A stretch of 64,000 nucleotides of DNA from Qipengyuania xiapuensis. GTDB taxonomy: Bacteria; Pseudomonadota; Alphaproteobacteria; Sphingomonadales; Sphingomonadaceae. The DNA is taken from assembly GCF_019711395.1 (NCBI RefSeq), contig NZ_JAIGNL010000002.1, forward strand, positions 601,001 to 665,000, written 5' to 3'. Shown here one piece after another: positions 34,717 to 43,189 of the stretch. The notes below the pieces were generated by a model, which did not search any database, was not told where the DNA came from, and worked only from the letters and a program-made list of their open reading frames with translations. Each line of letters begins with the position of its first letter. The stretch's first letter is position 1. The position numbers and the translations under genes were made by a program.

Positions 34717-35541
34717 ATGAGCGCCGACCTCGAAAACCGCATCGAAGCCGCGTGGGAAGACCGCGCCAACGTAACGCCGCAATCGAGCGACGTACGCGAA
34801 GCGGTCAATGCTGCGCTCAAGATGCTCGACAGCGGCGAAGGCCGCGTGGCCGAGCCCGATGGCAAGGGCGGCTGGACCGTCAACCAGTGGCTCAAGAAGG
34901 CCGTCCTCCTCTCCTTCCGCCTCAACGACAATCGCGTGATGGACGGTGGCAGCGCGGGCCATCCGGCCTTCGACAAGGTCCCGAGCAAGTTCGCCGGCTG
35001 GGACGATGCCCGTTTCCGTGAGGCGGGTTTCCGTGTCGTGCCCGGCGCAATCGCGCGCGAGGGTGCCTACATCGCGCCCGGCTGCGTGCTGATGCCCAGC
35101 TTCGTCAATATCGGCGCCTATGTCGGCAAGGGCACGATGGTCGACACCTGGGCCAGCATCGGCTCCTGCGCGCAGATCGGCGAGAACTGCCATATCTCGG
35201 CCGGCGCCGGCATCGGCGGCGTGCTCGAGCCGATGCAGGCCAACCCGACCATCATCGGCGACAACTGCTTTATCGGCGCTCGCTCCGAGATCGTCGAGGG
35301 CGTGATCGTGGGCGAAGGCTGCGTCGTTTCGATGGGCGTCTTCATCACCCAGTCGACCAAGATCGTCTATCGCGACACCGGCGAGGTGATCCGCGGCCAC
35401 CTCCCGCCCTATTCGGTGGTGGTGCCCGGTACGCTGCCCGGCAAGGACGGCGGCCCCGGCCTCGCCTGCGCAGTGATCGTCAAGACGGTCGATGCCCAGA
35501 CACGTGAAAAAACCGGGATCAACGACCTCCTGCGCGACTGA
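34717..35541 (+). CDS. dapD: Tetrahydrodipicolinate N-succinyltransferase
   Basis: A 274-residue left-handed beta-helix acyltransferase. It succinylates tetrahydrodipicolinate in the succinylase branch of lysine and meso-DAP synthesis. The N-terminal helical domain is followed by hexapeptide repeats (for example [19 protein letters not shown]) and the GACAQIGKN-like [22 protein letters not shown] at 34717. A housekeeping gene, unrelated to the preceding operon. Confidence 0.95.
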   Translation: MSADLENRIEAAWEDRANVTPQSSDVREAVNAALKMLDSGEGRVAEPDGKGGWTVNQWLKKAVLLSFRLNDNRVMDGGSAGHPAFDKVPSKFAGWDDARFREAGFRVVPGAIAREGAYIAPGCVLMPSFVNIGAYVGKGTMVDTWASIGSCAQIGENCHISAGAGIGGVLEPMQANPTIIGDNCFIGARSEIVEGVIVGEGCVVSMGVFITQSTKIVYRDTGEVIRGHLPPYSVVVPGTLPGKDGGPGLACAVIVKTVDAQTREKTGINDLLRD

Positions 35542-35633
35542 TCGAACCCCCGCTCGAGGGGGAACATTCGCCACTCCCGACCGTAGAACTGCCTGAAACC
35601 TGCGGGATCGCGCAATTCCAGGGAGTTTGGTGA

Positions 35634-35966
35634 ATGTATAAAGAGGGCGATGAAGTCCACGTAGACGAAGTCGAAGCAAGCGGTGGCTCGAAAGAGGGCG
35701 TCGTTCGCTGGGTGCTGGCTGGCGGACTGATTCTCGCCATCCTGCTCATGTCGATCGTCTGGATCATTCCTGCATTGTCTGAGGGCGATGTGGAGGAAGA
35801 GGCCACGGTGAGCGGCGAACTGCAGTCGATGGAAGAGGAAGGCGACGGCACCGACAGCATCGTCGGCGTTCCCAGCGAGACCGACCTCGGCAATGACGAG
35901 GACGCGGTTGCACCATTCGACGACCAGACGACCACCGAGGACGGGATCGAAGTAATCGAGAACTGA
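35634..35966 (+). CDS. Small single-pass membrane protein, 110 residues
   Basis: An acidic N-terminus of about 24 residues, one clear transmembrane helix (VLAGGLILAILLMSIVWIIPAL; key part about 29-49) and a long acidic C-terminal region rich in Glu, Asp and Ser. No recognised family. Upstream of the DUF2945 and DUF3008 genes at close spacing, so possibly one stress-related transcript. Confidence 0.65.
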   Translation: MYKEGDEVHVDEVEASGGSKEGVVRWVLAGGLILAILLMSIVWIIPALSEGDVEEEATVSGELQSMEEEGDGTDSIVGVPSETDLGNDEDAVAPFDDQTTTEDGIEVIEN

Positions 35967-35988
35967 CCGTTACCAGGAGCGAGGTCGC

Positions 35989-36216
35989 ATGAGCAATTCG
36001 AACAGTTTCCAGACCGACCAGTACGTCAAGTGGAACTGGGGCAATGGAGAAGGCAAGGGCCAGATCAAGGAGCGTTTCGAACGCGAGGTCACCCGCACTC
36101 TCCAGGGCACCGAAGTCACCAAGGATGGTGACGGGGACAATCCCGCCTACCTGATCAAGCAGGAAGACGGCGACGAAGTGCTCAAGCGCGGCAGCGAACT
36201 CGAAGCACAGGACTGA
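35989..36216 (+). CDS. DUF2945 family protein
   Basis: A 75-residue protein. The DUF2945 (Tudor-like hypervirulence-associated) pattern is visible: QYVKWNWGNGEGKGQI near the start, TRTLQGTEVTKDGDGDNPAYLI and a closing GDEVLKRGSELE. It is small, soluble and probably folds as a compact beta barrel. Biochemical role unknown. Often seen with DUF3008 genes, as here (six bases apart). Confidence 0.85.
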   Translation: MSNSNSFQTDQYVKWNWGNGEGKGQIKERFEREVTRTLQGTEVTKDGDGDNPAYLIKQEDGDEVLKRGSELEAQD

Positions 36217-36221
36217 CGGAC

Positions 36222-36410
36222 ATGCCCGAAGCCAGGAGCAAGGCGCAGCAGCAGGCCGCCGGCGCGGCCCTGTCGGCCAAGCGCGGCGAAACGGATGTCG
36301 GCGACCTGCAGGGCGCATCGAAGCAGATGTACCAGTCGATGAGCGAGGACGAACTGGAGGAAATGGCCTCTACGGACCGTTCCGACCTCCCGGAGAGCGC
36401 TGCGGATTGA
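36222..36410 (+). CDS. DUF3008 family protein
   Basis: 62 residues: basic N-terminal SKAQQQAAGAALSAKRGE and acidic C-terminal MSEDELEEMASTDRSDLPE. It matches the short DUF3008 family, associated in other genomes with stress or heavy-metal clusters. Soluble, probably disordered in part. The gene follows DUF2945 closely. Confidence 0.8.
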   Translation: MPEARSKAQQQAAGAALSAKRGETDVGDLQGASKQMYQSMSEDELEEMASTDRSDLPESAAD

Positions 36411-36426
36411 GAGGTAGCTGTCCGGC

Positions 36427-36912
36427 ATGACCGAAGGCCTGCCTGACGATACCCAGGTGATAGAGGCAACCTTCAACGAGCAATTGCTCGTCGGGGTCGC
36501 CATGATCGCCCTATGCGTGCTGATCCACGGGATCGGCCTCTTCACGATCCAGAGGATCCTGACAGGCGAAACCATGCGGGAACGCGTGAGCAGCCTGCGC
36601 CCCCTGTCGTTCACCGGATCGGCCTTCACCGTACTCGCAGTCTTCGCGATCATCGCGATCCATTTCGTCGAGATCTGGCTCTTCGCCTTTCTCTACGACT
36701 ATCTCGGCGCGCTCCCCGATTTCCGCGAGGCGCTGTATTTCTCGACCATCAGCTACGCGACCATCGGATATTCCGATGCGTCGATCGCCGAACAATGGCG
36801 CATGGTTGCAGCGCTGCAGGGCGTGCTCGGCATCATCCTGCTGGGGTGGTCGACCGCGTTCTTCGTGCGTGTGCTGGGTCGGCTCGAAGGGGACGATGCC
36901 GAGCCGCGATAA
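36427..36912 (+). CDS. Two-pore-helix ion channel family protein
   Basis: 161 residues with three to four hydrophobic segments. The sequence ALYFSTISYATIGYSD between the last two helices resembles the pore helix and selectivity filter of the ion-transport-2 family, with TIGYSD in place of the potassium TVGYGD. The filter difference means potassium selectivity is uncertain. Seventeen bases after the DUF3008 gene. Confidence 0.75.
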   Translation: MTEGLPDDTQVIEATFNEQLLVGVAMIALCVLIHGIGLFTIQRILTGETMRERVSSLRPLSFTGSAFTVLAVFAIIAIHFVEIWLFAFLYDYLGALPDFREALYFSTISYATIGYSDASIAEQWRMVAALQGVLGIILLGWSTAFFVRVLGRLEGDDAEPR

Positions 36913-36918
36913 GTGGTT

Positions 36919-38196
36919 TCAGCCCTCCCCGTCGCGGTCGCCACCAGCAGGATATTCGAAGGGCACTGCGCCTTCCTGGCTCGCTGCATAAGCCTCGGCC
37001 TCGCGCATGACGCGCATCATGTTGCGCATCGAGATCTTTTCGAGATCGGCCTGCGAATAGCCGCGTCGTGCCAGTTCGGCGAATAGCAGCGGATATCCGG
37101 AGGTGTCCTCCATCCCTGCGGGACCATAGGGCATCCCGTCGTAGTCCCCGCCGATCCCGATGGCATCGATCCCGGCAATGCCGCGTATGTGATCGATGTG
37201 ATCGGCCATATCGCCAATGGTCGAGACAGGCTGGCGGTTCTCCGCGTCCCATTTCGCCAGGCGAGCCTCGACTTCGTCGGGCAGGCCGGAGAAGAGCGCT
37301 TCGAGGCGTGCTTGCTCCGCCGCACGGTTAGCCGCGTGATTGCGCAGGTCCTCGTTGATGAACCAGGGAAGCGCCACGACCATCACGATTCCGCCATTGG
37401 CCGGCAGCCGTTCGAGCACGCTGTCGGGTACATTGCGCAGATGGCCGGTGACGGCGCGCGCACCCGAATGGCTGAAGATCACCGGAGCGCGGGCGACATC
37501 GAGTGCGTCATGCATCGCTTCCTCGCTCACGTGGCTGAGATCGACGAGCATGCCGATCCGGTTCATTTCGCGCACCACGTCCATGCCGAAGGCGTTGAGG
37601 CCGCCATGGCGTGGCTTGTCGGTCGCGCTGTCGGCCCAGTCGAGCGTGCGTCCGTGGGTCAGTGTCATGTAGCGCGCGCCCAGATCGTACATCTGGCGCA
37701 GGACCGCGAGGCTGTTGCCGATCGAATGGCCCCCTTCCATGCCCATGAGCGAGGCGATCCGGCCATCGGCCACCGCCGCCTCGACATCATCGGCACTGAG
37801 CGCGAGCTGCAGCGCATCGGGGTTCTGCGCGATCAGGCGCTTGGTCACGTCGATCTGTTCCATCGTCGCCTGCACGGCCTCGGGCTCCTCGAGCGAAGCA
37901 CTGACGTAGACCGACCACCACTGCGCGCCGACCTTGCCCTTGCGCAGGCGGATGATGTCGCTGTGCATGGCAGCGCGGGTCTCAGTCGCGGTGTCGAGCG
38001 TGTCGACGAAGTCGAAATCGCCGATCACGTTGCCGAAACGCCCGCGCAGCTGGATCGGAACGTCGTTATGCCCGTCGAAGACGGGTGCCGCGTCGAGCGC
38101 GGCCGCCGCAACCTCTTCGGGCGTCTCCTGCGCGGAGAGCGGCGCTGCCATCAATGCCAGAAATGCCAGGACGGTGCTCGTGCGAAATGCGTTCAC
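36919..38196 (-). CDS. Membrane dipeptidase (peptidase M19)
   Basis: 425 residues with a signal peptide (MNAFRTSTVLAFLALMAAPLSA). Zinc dipeptidase motifs: FDGHNDVP (His-x-Asp ligands), GMEGGHSIG (bridging Glu), VDLSHVSE, and FSHSGARAVTGHLRN. GIGGDYDGMPYGPAGMEDTSGY carries the catalytic Asp region. It hydrolyses dipeptides (sometimes D-residues or beta-lactam-like amides) in the periplasm. Independent gene, convergent with the channel gene. Confidence 0.92.
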   Translation of the reverse strand: MNAFRTSTVLAFLALMAAPLSAQETPEEVAAAALDAAPVFDGHNDVPIQLRGRFGNVIGDFDFVDTLDTATETRAAMHSDIIRLRKGKVGAQWWSVYVSASLEEPEAVQATMEQIDVTKRLIAQNPDALQLALSADDVEAAVADGRIASLMGMEGGHSIGNSLAVLRQMYDLGARYMTLTHGRTLDWADSATDKPRHGGLNAFGMDVVREMNRIGMLVDLSHVSEEAMHDALDVARAPVIFSHSGARAVTGHLRNVPDSVLERLPANGGIVMVVALPWFINEDLRNHAANRAAEQARLEALFSGLPDEVEARLAKWDAENRQPVSTIGDMADHIDHIRGIAGIDAIGIGGDYDGMPYGPAGMEDTSGYPLLFAELARRGYSQADLEKISMRNMMRVMREAEAYAASQEGAVPFEYPAGGDRDGEG

Positions 38197-38274
38197 TTGT
38201 CTCTCCTCGTCGGAACCCTATGACGTGTCGATGGCTCTTCTAGCGAAACCAACGCCATTGAAAAGGGACTGCCC

Positions 38275-38565
38275 ATGACTGTCGTCGCACGCTGGAACGG
38301 AGAGGAAATCGCGCGCAGCGACGATACCGTCGTTGTCGAGGGCAACCACTATTTCCCGCCGTCCGATGTCGCTCGCAGCGCGCTCGTGCCGAGCGAGAAA
38401 ACGAGCGTCTGCCCGTGGAAGGGCACCGCCCAATACCATTCGATCAACGCAGGCGGCGCGATCAATAACGATGCCGCTTGGTACTATCCCGAACCCAAGG
38501 ATGCGGCCTCCGAGATCAAGGACCGGATCGCCTTCTGGAACGGTGTCGAGGTGACCGAAGAGTGA
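38275..38565 (+). CDS. DUF427 domain protein
   Basis: 96 residues with TVVARWNGEEIARSDDT, EGNHYFPPSDV and CPWKGTAQYHSI, typical of DUF427, a small beta-rich family in many bacteria and fungi. The CPWKG motif with conserved Cys and the Tyr-His that follow are the likely functional residues. Role unknown. Its stop overlaps the following cupin gene (GTGA). Confidence 0.85.
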   Translation: MTVVARWNGEEIARSDDTVVVEGNHYFPPSDVARSALVPSEKTSVCPWKGTAQYHSINAGGAINNDAAWYYPEPKDAASEIKDRIAFWNGVEVTEE

Positions 38566-38996
38566 GCGAGGCGCGTGCGCTTATCGAGAGGCTCGGCCTC
38601 GCCCCGCATCCGGAAGGCGGGTGGTACCGTGAGACCTGGCGCGCGCCTGCCGAAGACGGCGCGAGGGCCAGCGCGACGGCAATCCACTTCCTGCTCGAGG
38701 CGGGCCAGTCGTCGCACTGGCACAAGGTCGATGCTGCCGAAATCTGGCTCTGGCATGCAGGCGACCCGCTGACGCTTTCGCTCGCCGAGAGCGACGACGC
38801 GCCTGTGACGACGGTCACACTCGGGCCCGACGTTGCTGGCGGGATGGCGGTCCAGCATGTCATCGAGCCGCATCACTGGCAGGCGGCGCGCCCTGCCGGT
38901 GACGAGCACGGATACGTCCTCGTCTCCTGCATCGTTTCGCCCGGTTTCGAATTTCCCGGCTTCGTGCTCGCCGAGGAAGGTTGGTCGCCGGGATGA
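38562..38996 (+). CDS. Cupin superfamily DUF985 protein
   Basis: 144 residues from a GTG start at 38562 that overlaps the DUF427 stop. DUF985 hallmarks are HPEGGWYRETWR, AIHFLLEAGQSSHWHKVDAAEIW (metal-type His and Glu in SHWHKVDAAEIW) and the closing VSPGFEFPGFVL. It is a small beta-barrel cupin, possibly an isomerase or epimerase-like enzyme; the substrate is unknown. Coupled by an ATGA overlap to the DoxX gene. Confidence 0.85.
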   Translation: MSEARALIERLGLAPHPEGGWYRETWRAPAEDGARASATAIHFLLEAGQSSHWHKVDAAEIWLWHAGDPLTLSLAESDDAPVTTVTLGPDVAGGMAVQHVIEPHHWQAARPAGDEHGYVLVSCIVSPGFEFPGFVLAEEGWSPG

Positions 38997-39397
38997 TCCG
39001 CACAGGCCTGCGCTGGCTTCTTTCGGCGTTCTACGCCTTCGCGGGATATGCACACATCGTGCGACCCGAAGGTTTCCTCGCAATCATGCCCTCTTGGGTG
39101 CCGGAGCCCGAAGCAGTCGTCTTCTGGACCGGCATAGCCGAACTGCTGGGCGCAGCGACGCTGCTCCAGCCGTGGCATCGCGAATTGAGGAAGGCGGGCG
39201 CAATCGGCCTCGCGCTATACGCAGTCTGCGTCTTCCCCGCCAATATCAATCACTTCGCGCTCGACATGGCGCGCGAGGACGGGGGAATGGGGCTCGCCTA
39301 TCACGTACCGCGCATGATCGCGCAGCCCGTACTCGTCTGGCTTGCCCTGTGGGTTGGCGGCGTCACGGACTGGCCGTGGCGCCGCCGCACCGCATGA
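38993..39397 (+). CDS. DoxX-like membrane protein
   Basis: 134 residues with four hydrophobic helices; the segment FAGYAHIVRPEGFLAIMP and TGIAELLGAATLL resemble DoxX/DoxD-like proteins, often linked with quinone or thiosulfate oxidation. Start ATG at 38993 overlaps the cupin stop. The three small genes at 38.28-39.40 kb form one operon of unknown job. Confidence 0.75.
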   Translation: MIRTGLRWLLSAFYAFAGYAHIVRPEGFLAIMPSWVPEPEAVVFWTGIAELLGAATLLQPWHRELRKAGAIGLALYAVCVFPANINHFALDMAREDGGMGLAYHVPRMIAQPVLVWLALWVGGVTDWPWRRRTA

Positions 39398-39649
39398 TCA
39401 GGACATGTGCTTCGAAACAGCACCGGTCATCTTGAACATGGAGATCTGATCGTTGCCGATCACCGCGCCGAGCTTGGCGTCGGGATTGATCATCCGCTTG
39501 TCCTTGCTGTCCTGCAGGTTGTTCGCCTTGATGTGGTCCCACACCTTCGAGGTGACCTGGGCACGAGTCATCGGGCCCTTCCCGACCACGTTCTCGAGCT
39601 CCGGAGTGAGATTCACCGGCTTTTGGAGTGCGTTGTTCTTGCCAGCCAT
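39398..39649 (-). CDS. SWIB/MDM2 domain protein
   Basis: An 83-residue protein made up of one SWIB domain: LTPELENVVGKGPMTRAQVTSKVWDHIKANNLQD and the closing INPDAKLGAVIGNDQISMFKMTGAVSKHM (key residues only). This fold is best known from eukaryotic chromatin remodelers and chlamydial topoisomerases, but short stand-alone copies also occur in proteobacteria. DNA or protein binding is likely; its target is unknown. It lies downstream of the PEBP gene on the same strand. Confidence 0.85.
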   Translation of the reverse strand: MAGKNNALQKPVNLTPELENVVGKGPMTRAQVTSKVWDHIKANNLQDSKDKRMINPDAKLGAVIGNDQISMFKMTGAVSKHMS

Positions 39650-39676
39650 TTCAGTATCCTTTCACTTGGCTATGCT

Positions 39677-40264
39677 TCAATCTTCGATGTCGAAGTCTTC
39701 CGCGTCCAGCTCCTCGATCTCGTGCCCTTCAAAGCGGGCAGCGAGAACCGCAGCAGCCATGACGTGTCCCTTTATGTTCTTGACCAGCTCTTCGTGCGAA
39801 GCGCCCGGCATGAGCGTCATCGGTAGATCGAGAGCGAAAAGCTGGAATACGTAAGTGTGCTCGACGCCCAGCGGCGGGTCGGGCAGCAGCCATTCGGAAT
39901 TGCCCTGTCCGTTCTTGCCAGTGCGCGGCGGGGCCTCGCCTTCAAACAGTGCGCCCTTCTGGCCTTTCAGCCCCCAGACGAGCCAGTGAACCTTGCCGTC
40001 GGTCGCATCTTCCACGACCAGCGCGAGTTCCTGGGTGCCGGGAGGCGGAGCAGTCCACTCTAGCGGAGGCGCGACGGAATCGTCCTCGATCGCGGTAAAG
40101 CTGGGATCGAGTTCGCCGCCGTGGCGGAATGCATCGCTGGAGAGCGAGAAGCCGGAGCGACCGAGTACTTTCTCATCGGCGACTTCGCCAATGGTCAGCG
40201 ATGCCGAAACCTTTTGTCCGACTGCCTGCTCGACCCATGCAGGAACGCCCGTACCCAATTGCAA
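39677..40264 (-). CDS. YbhB/YbcL (PEBP) family protein
   Basis: 195 residues. PEBP/RKIP-like features include LEWTAPPPGTQELALVVED, KVHWLVWGLKG and the ligand-pocket region, with a basic MLEKN-like C-terminus truncated to acidic DIED. Bacterial members bind small anionic ligands, possibly phosphatidyl or nucleotide-like. No signal peptide, so cytoplasmic. The start at 40264 leaves about 50 residues before the core fold. Confidence 0.82.
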   Translation of the reverse strand: MQLGTGVPAWVEQAVGQKVSASLTIGEVADEKVLGRSGFSLSSDAFRHGGELDPSFTAIEDDSVAPPLEWTAPPPGTQELALVVEDATDGKVHWLVWGLKGQKGALFEGEAPPRTGKNGQGNSEWLLPDPPLGVEHTYVFQLFALDLPMTLMPGASHEELVKNIKGHVMAAAVLAARFEGHEIEELDAEDFDIED

Positions 40265-40511
40265 ACTCCGTCCATTCCGGGCGCATATTACGCCCTGTGA
40301 ACACGGAGCCTAGGCACACTGGCGGGCAGATGGCCATGCCACGGAGGCAAATTTGCACTGTTTTGGCCCTCAAACGGGCCTCTTATCCACCGAAAGCACC
40401 GCCCCCGGGGCCTCCGGAGGGACAAATTCCTTGCTCACCGGGAGTTCAGCGGGCAATTCTAGGGTGACAGTACGCCCGCAATGGCTGCTCGCGGGCACGG
40501 GAGAATTCACG

Positions 40512-41918
40512 ATGAAACTGGGTCGCACCATCCTTTCCGCTACGCTTGCCGTGTCTCTTGCCGCTTGCGGCGGTGGGGACAGCAACGGTGGCAACTTCGC
40601 AGGAGGTGGCGGCGGGGGAGTCGGTGGTGGCGGCACATGCTCGCTTTCGGAGCGGCAGGACTGGGCCCTTTCGGTGCTGCAGGAATGGTACCTCTTCCCA
40701 ACCCTGCTCGATACCAGCGTCAACAAGGCCAATTTCAACGACCTCCAGAGCTATATCGATGCGCTGGTGGCGCCGGCGCGGGCGCAGAACCGCGACCGCT
40801 TCTTCACCTACATCACCTCGATCGAGGAGGAGAACCGCCTCATCAACAGCGGCTCGAATGCCGGTTTCGGCATCCGCCTGATCTACGACACGGTGAACAA
40901 CCGCGTGTTCGTGGCCGAGGCTTTCGAGAATGCGCCCGCTTTCCCGCAGGGCTTCGATCGCGGCACGGAGCTCCTCCAGATCAATGGCCAGACAGTCTCC
41001 TCGCTCATGGCGAGCGGCGGCCCGTCGGCCGTCAGCCAGGCGCTTGGCCCGTCCGATCCGGGCGTGACGCGCAGCTTCGTTATCCAGAACGGCGGCGTGC
41101 AAAGCAGCGTTACGGTCACCAAGGCAGAGTACGGGCTCGATCCCGTTTCGGACCGCTACGGCGTCGTCGTGCTCAACGACGGCACCGAGGATGTCGGCTA
41201 CATCAACCTGCGCACCTTCATCGTGCAGGACGCCGGCCCGCAGCTGCGCGACGCTTTCCAGCAGTTCCGCAACCAGGGGATCGACAAGGTCATCCTCGAT
41301 TTGCGCTATAATGGCGGCGGCCTGGTTTCGGTGGCCGAACTGCTCGGCGACCTTATGGCCGACGGTCTCGAGGGCCAGATTTTCTCCGAAACGAAGCTTC
41401 GCCCCTCCAAGGCATCCGAGGAATCGACCGACCTGTTTGCCAACCAGCCCGAGCAGATTGGCGTTACCAAGCTCGCCATCATCGGCCGCGGCGGCACAGC
41501 CTCGGCCAGCGAGCTCGTGACCAATTCGTTCATTCCCTATCTCGGCGCAAACATCGCGCTGGTCGGCGACAACACCTTCGGCAAACCCGTGGGACAATTC
41601 GCCTTCGACCGCTCGGCCTGCGACGACCGCTTGCGTGCCGTCACATTCCGCACGGTGAACGCCGATGGCCAGGGCGACTATTACGATGGCCTCGCCAGCG
41701 TGATGCCCAACACCTGCCGCGCGGCAGACGATATCTTCACCCAGTTCGGCGATCCGAACGAGGCCTCGATCTCGGTCGCGCTCGACTTCCTCGCCGGACG
41801 CACCTGCACTCCGATCTCGGGCAAGGACGACACGATCCAGGCACGCGGCGCAGAGCGCGTCCTGCTCCAGCCCGAGCGGCCCAATGTCGCGCAATGGGAA
41901 AACCCGGGCCTCTACTAG
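40512..41918 (+). CDS. S41 family C-terminal processing protease, lipoprotein
   Basis: 468 residues. The lipobox LAAC lipidates Cys19; a Gly-rich linker follows. A PDZ-like region (about 130-200, RGTELLQINGQTV) precedes the S41 protease domain, with GYINLRTF, the catalytic Ser in RGGTASASELVTN and the Lys in NTFGKPVGQFAF. It resembles the alphaproteobacterial periplasmic S41 peptidases that cleave C-terminal peptides. No further TM helix. Preceded by 247 bases with no other gene seen. Confidence 0.9.
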   Translation: MKLGRTILSATLAVSLAACGGGDSNGGNFAGGGGGGVGGGGTCSLSERQDWALSVLQEWYLFPTLLDTSVNKANFNDLQSYIDALVAPARAQNRDRFFTYITSIEEENRLINSGSNAGFGIRLIYDTVNNRVFVAEAFENAPAFPQGFDRGTELLQINGQTVSSLMASGGPSAVSQALGPSDPGVTRSFVIQNGGVQSSVTVTKAEYGLDPVSDRYGVVVLNDGTEDVGYINLRTFIVQDAGPQLRDAFQQFRNQGIDKVILDLRYNGGGLVSVAELLGDLMADGLEGQIFSETKLRPSKASEESTDLFANQPEQIGVTKLAIIGRGGTASASELVTNSFIPYLGANIALVGDNTFGKPVGQFAFDRSACDDRLRAVTFRTVNADGQGDYYDGLASVMPNTCRAADDIFTQFGDPNEASISVALDFLAGRTCTPISGKDDTIQARGAERVLLQPERPNVAQWENPGLY

Positions 41919-41969
41919 GAGCAAGGCCAGCCGCTTGACCGATCTCTCCTGAACGGGTCAAATCGAGTC

Positions 41970-42299
41970 ATGCGGACCTATACGACCTTTGCCGAATTCT
42001 GGCCGTTCTACTTGCGCGAGCATTCCAAGCCCACCACGCGCGCCCTGCATTACTTCGGGACCACGCTGGTGGTCCTGATCGCGGCAGCGGCCCTCTGGAC
42101 CGGAACCTGGTGGCTGTTCGCGGCACTGCCCGTGGCAGGCTATTTCTTCGCCTGGGCCGCGCATTTCGGCGTCGAGAAGAACCGCCCCGCGACTTTCACC
42201 TATCCGCTGTGGAGCCTCGGCGCCGACTTTCGCATGTGGTGGCTCTGGCTGACGGGCCGGCTCGGACCCGAGCTCGAGAAGGCCGGGGTCGTGAACTAG
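41970..42299 (+). CDS. DUF962/Mpo1-like membrane protein
   Basis: 109 residues, two to three helices. The DUF962 pattern is visible: [22 protein letters not shown], and [19 protein letters not shown]. The yeast relative Mpo1 is an alpha-dioxygenase of the phytosphingosine pathway with His-rich iron sites; His residues of both halves are kept here. Sphingolipids are present in Sphingomonadales, which makes this link suggestive but unproven. Its stop overlaps the stop of the convergent DUF3429 gene. Confidence 0.82.
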   Translation: MRTYTTFAEFWPFYLREHSKPTTRALHYFGTTLVVLIAAAALWTGTWWLFAALPVAGYFFAWAAHFGVEKNRPATFTYPLWSLGADFRMWWLWLTGRLGPELEKAGVVN

Positions 42300-42748
42300 G
42301 CGAAAGCAGTCAACAGGGTCAGCGTGCCCAACCCGACCGAGAGCGGGACGCGCAACTGCATCCACCATTGCGGGGCGATCGCCGCAGCCCGTGCATCGAC
42401 AGCAAGCGCCACCAGCAGCGCACTTCCGAGCATGACCAGAGAAGGCTCCGGCCAGCGCCAGCCGAGGGCAAGCGGGGCGAGGCAAGCGAGCGCAACGAGG
42501 CTGGGAAGCACGGCGGCTACCCACATCCAGCCGAGTGCTGCGCGCCTCTCCGCGGCAGGTGCGGTTGCCGCGAGCCCCCACCAGGTCCCGCCAAGGAAGC
42601 TCAGGATGAGCGCTGCGTAGAAGGCCGCTCCCGTCGATGCGACGAGGCGCCACTCCTCCGGTCCGAACCACGCGGCGAAGGCAGCGGCGATCTGGGGAAG
42701 CAATCCGGCGAGGCCCAGCAGGCGCGCCCTTTCAGGGACGTCACGCAT
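42296..42748 (-). CDS. DUF3429 membrane protein
   Basis: 150 residues with about four or five hydrophobic segments; [10 protein letters not shown] and [12 protein letters not shown] are DUF3429 marks. A conserved inner-membrane protein of alphaproteobacteria with unknown role. The minus-strand TAG shares bases with the convergent DUF962 TAG, leaving no room for a terminator. Confidence 0.8.
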   Translation of the reverse strand: MRDVPERARLLGLAGLLPQIAAAFAAWFGPEEWRLVASTGAAFYAALILSFLGGTWWGLAATAPAAERRAALGWMWVAAVLPSLVALACLAPLALGWRWPEPSLVMLGSALLVALAVDARAAAIAPQWWMQLRVPLSVGLGTLTLLTAFA

Positions 42749-42772
42749 GCCTCTGCCCTCCGGCCAGCCCCA

Positions 42773-43189
42773 TCACGGGTTTTCCGGTCCTGTGAAGGGC
42801 TGCGCTTCGGTCCACGCGCAGCCGCTGCGCTGCTCGCCATCGACCATCAGCGTGGCGGCATAGGGATATGTCCTGTCGCTCATGCCATCCGAGCATTCCG
42901 TTGGGGTGATCGTGAGGTCGAAATTCGTACCATCCATTTCGCCGGAGAAAGCCAGCCCGTTGAACCCTGCGAACCGCTCCACCGGCACCTCCGTTCCCGT
43001 CTGGTTGTCCGGCGTGGTGTAGGTCATCGTCCCGTCGGCGATCTCCCCGCCCCAGAAGGGCTCGGTTCCAGTGAGGCGGATGGTCTCGCTTTCCGCGATC
43101 CCGTCGAAAGCTCCCACCTCGGGCTCCTCACCCGACTGGCAGGCGGCCAGCGCAAGGGCGCATGACAGCGCAAGAAGCGGACGGATCAT
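42773..43189 (-). CDS. Lipoprotein of COG3650-type
   Basis: 138 residues. Signal peptide with lipobox LAAC (Cys17). The mature part contains TGTEPFWGGEIADGTMTY, a stretch typical of the COG3650-like beta-rich lipoproteins, and paired cysteines (TECSDGMS, GCAWTEAQPF). Function unknown; similar proteins are often near respiratory or oxidative stress genes. It overlaps the hydrolase stop (ATGA). Confidence 0.75.
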   Translation of the reverse strand: MIRPLLALSCALALAACQSGEEPEVGAFDGIAESETIRLTGTEPFWGGEIADGTMTYTTPDNQTGTEVPVERFAGFNGLAFSGEMDGTNFDLTITPTECSDGMSDRTYPYAATLMVDGEQRSGCAWTEAQPFTGPENP

